NCBI GenBank assembly: GCA_001598975.1
Contig: BBXU01001355.1
Location: 1 to 33,201 of the forward strand
DNA: 33,201 nucleotides
From: Parachlorella kessleri
Lineage: Eukaryota; Chlorophyta; Trebouxiophyceae; Chlorellales; Chlorellaceae
Direction: 5' to 3'
Positions 33,140 to 33,201 of this stretch are shown one piece after another; within the stretch, counting starts at the first letter, position 1; every line of letters begins with the position of its first letter. Under the pieces are notes generated by a model. The model did no database searches and had not been told where the DNA came from. It was given only the letters and a program-made list of their open reading frames with translations. Made by a program: the position numbers and the translations under genes.

Positions 33140-33201
33140 TCAACATTGCCCCGAGTGAGAGTGTGTGCTTTTGGGGGTGGGGGGAAGGTGGGGGTGTGTG
33201 A

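Noticed and set aside
1..33201. tRNA genes, rRNA, CRISPR arrays, intact transposons or viral genes
   Set aside because: By eye I found no tRNA-like T-loop with matching arms, no spaced palindromic repeats, and no transposase, reverse transcriptase or integrase motifs.

Overview
The window is nuclear DNA from a eukaryote with compact, intron-rich, GC-rich genes. It is almost certainly a green alga (Chlorophyta); a trebouxiophyte is my best guess, but the class cannot be fixed from this sequence. The evidence is spliceosomal introns of about 70-650 bp with GTGAGY/GTAAGC-type donors and TGCAG acceptors, TGTAA motifs downstream of several stop codons, plant-like protein families (SnRK2 kinase, plant-type D-2-hydroxyglutarate dehydrogenase, plant-type R3H-SUZ protein), and a proline/serine/tyrosine-rich glycoprotein of the algal cell-wall type. 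I saw no prokaryotic operon, CRISPR array, tRNA, rRNA or intact transposon.

Seven genes can be assembled exon by exon with every intron phase closing. From left to right: (1) minus strand, 15-3765, an R3H-SUZ single-stranded nucleic-acid-binding protein. (2) plus strand, 4103-5777, cyanase (CYN) with an N-terminal presequence and a basic C-terminal tail. (3) minus strand, about 7042-9700, a kinase of SnRK2 ancestry whose catalytic motifs are ruined (a pseudokinase). (4) plus strand, 9947-13038, mitochondrial D-2-hydroxyglutarate dehydrogenase (D2HGDH). (5) plus strand, 13493-14545, a 212-residue protein of unknown function. (6) plus strand, 15232-27126, a 2,001-residue TARBP1/TRM3-type tRNA 2'-O-methyltransferase in 19 exons. 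(7) minus strand, 28257-33079 and running off the right edge, a secreted hydroxyproline-rich-type glycoprotein with a YSSPTPD heptad array.

The layout has two head-to-head pairs with short shared upstream regions (genes 1/2, 337 bp; genes 3/4, 246 bp), two convergent pairs (2/3 and 6/7), and a tandem series 4-5-6. The genes do not form one pathway. Two are tied to mitochondrial or nitrogen metabolism (cyanase, D2HGDH), two to RNA (R3H-SUZ, TARBP1-like), one to signalling and one to the cell wall.

The observations most worth following up are: six of the 55 introns I could place need a GC-AG splice pair, nearly all with the donor AG|GCAAGY; a SnRK2-family pseudokinase (VAIK to VAIR, DFG to HFD, catalytic-loop Asn to His, glycine loop lost) sits head to head with D2HGDH; a 37-bp tandem repeat copies a splice donor three times in one intron of the methyltransferase gene; and there is a secreted protein of unfamiliar cysteine-module plus heptad-repeat architecture. 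All gene models come from reading the sequence alone; no transcript or database evidence was used.
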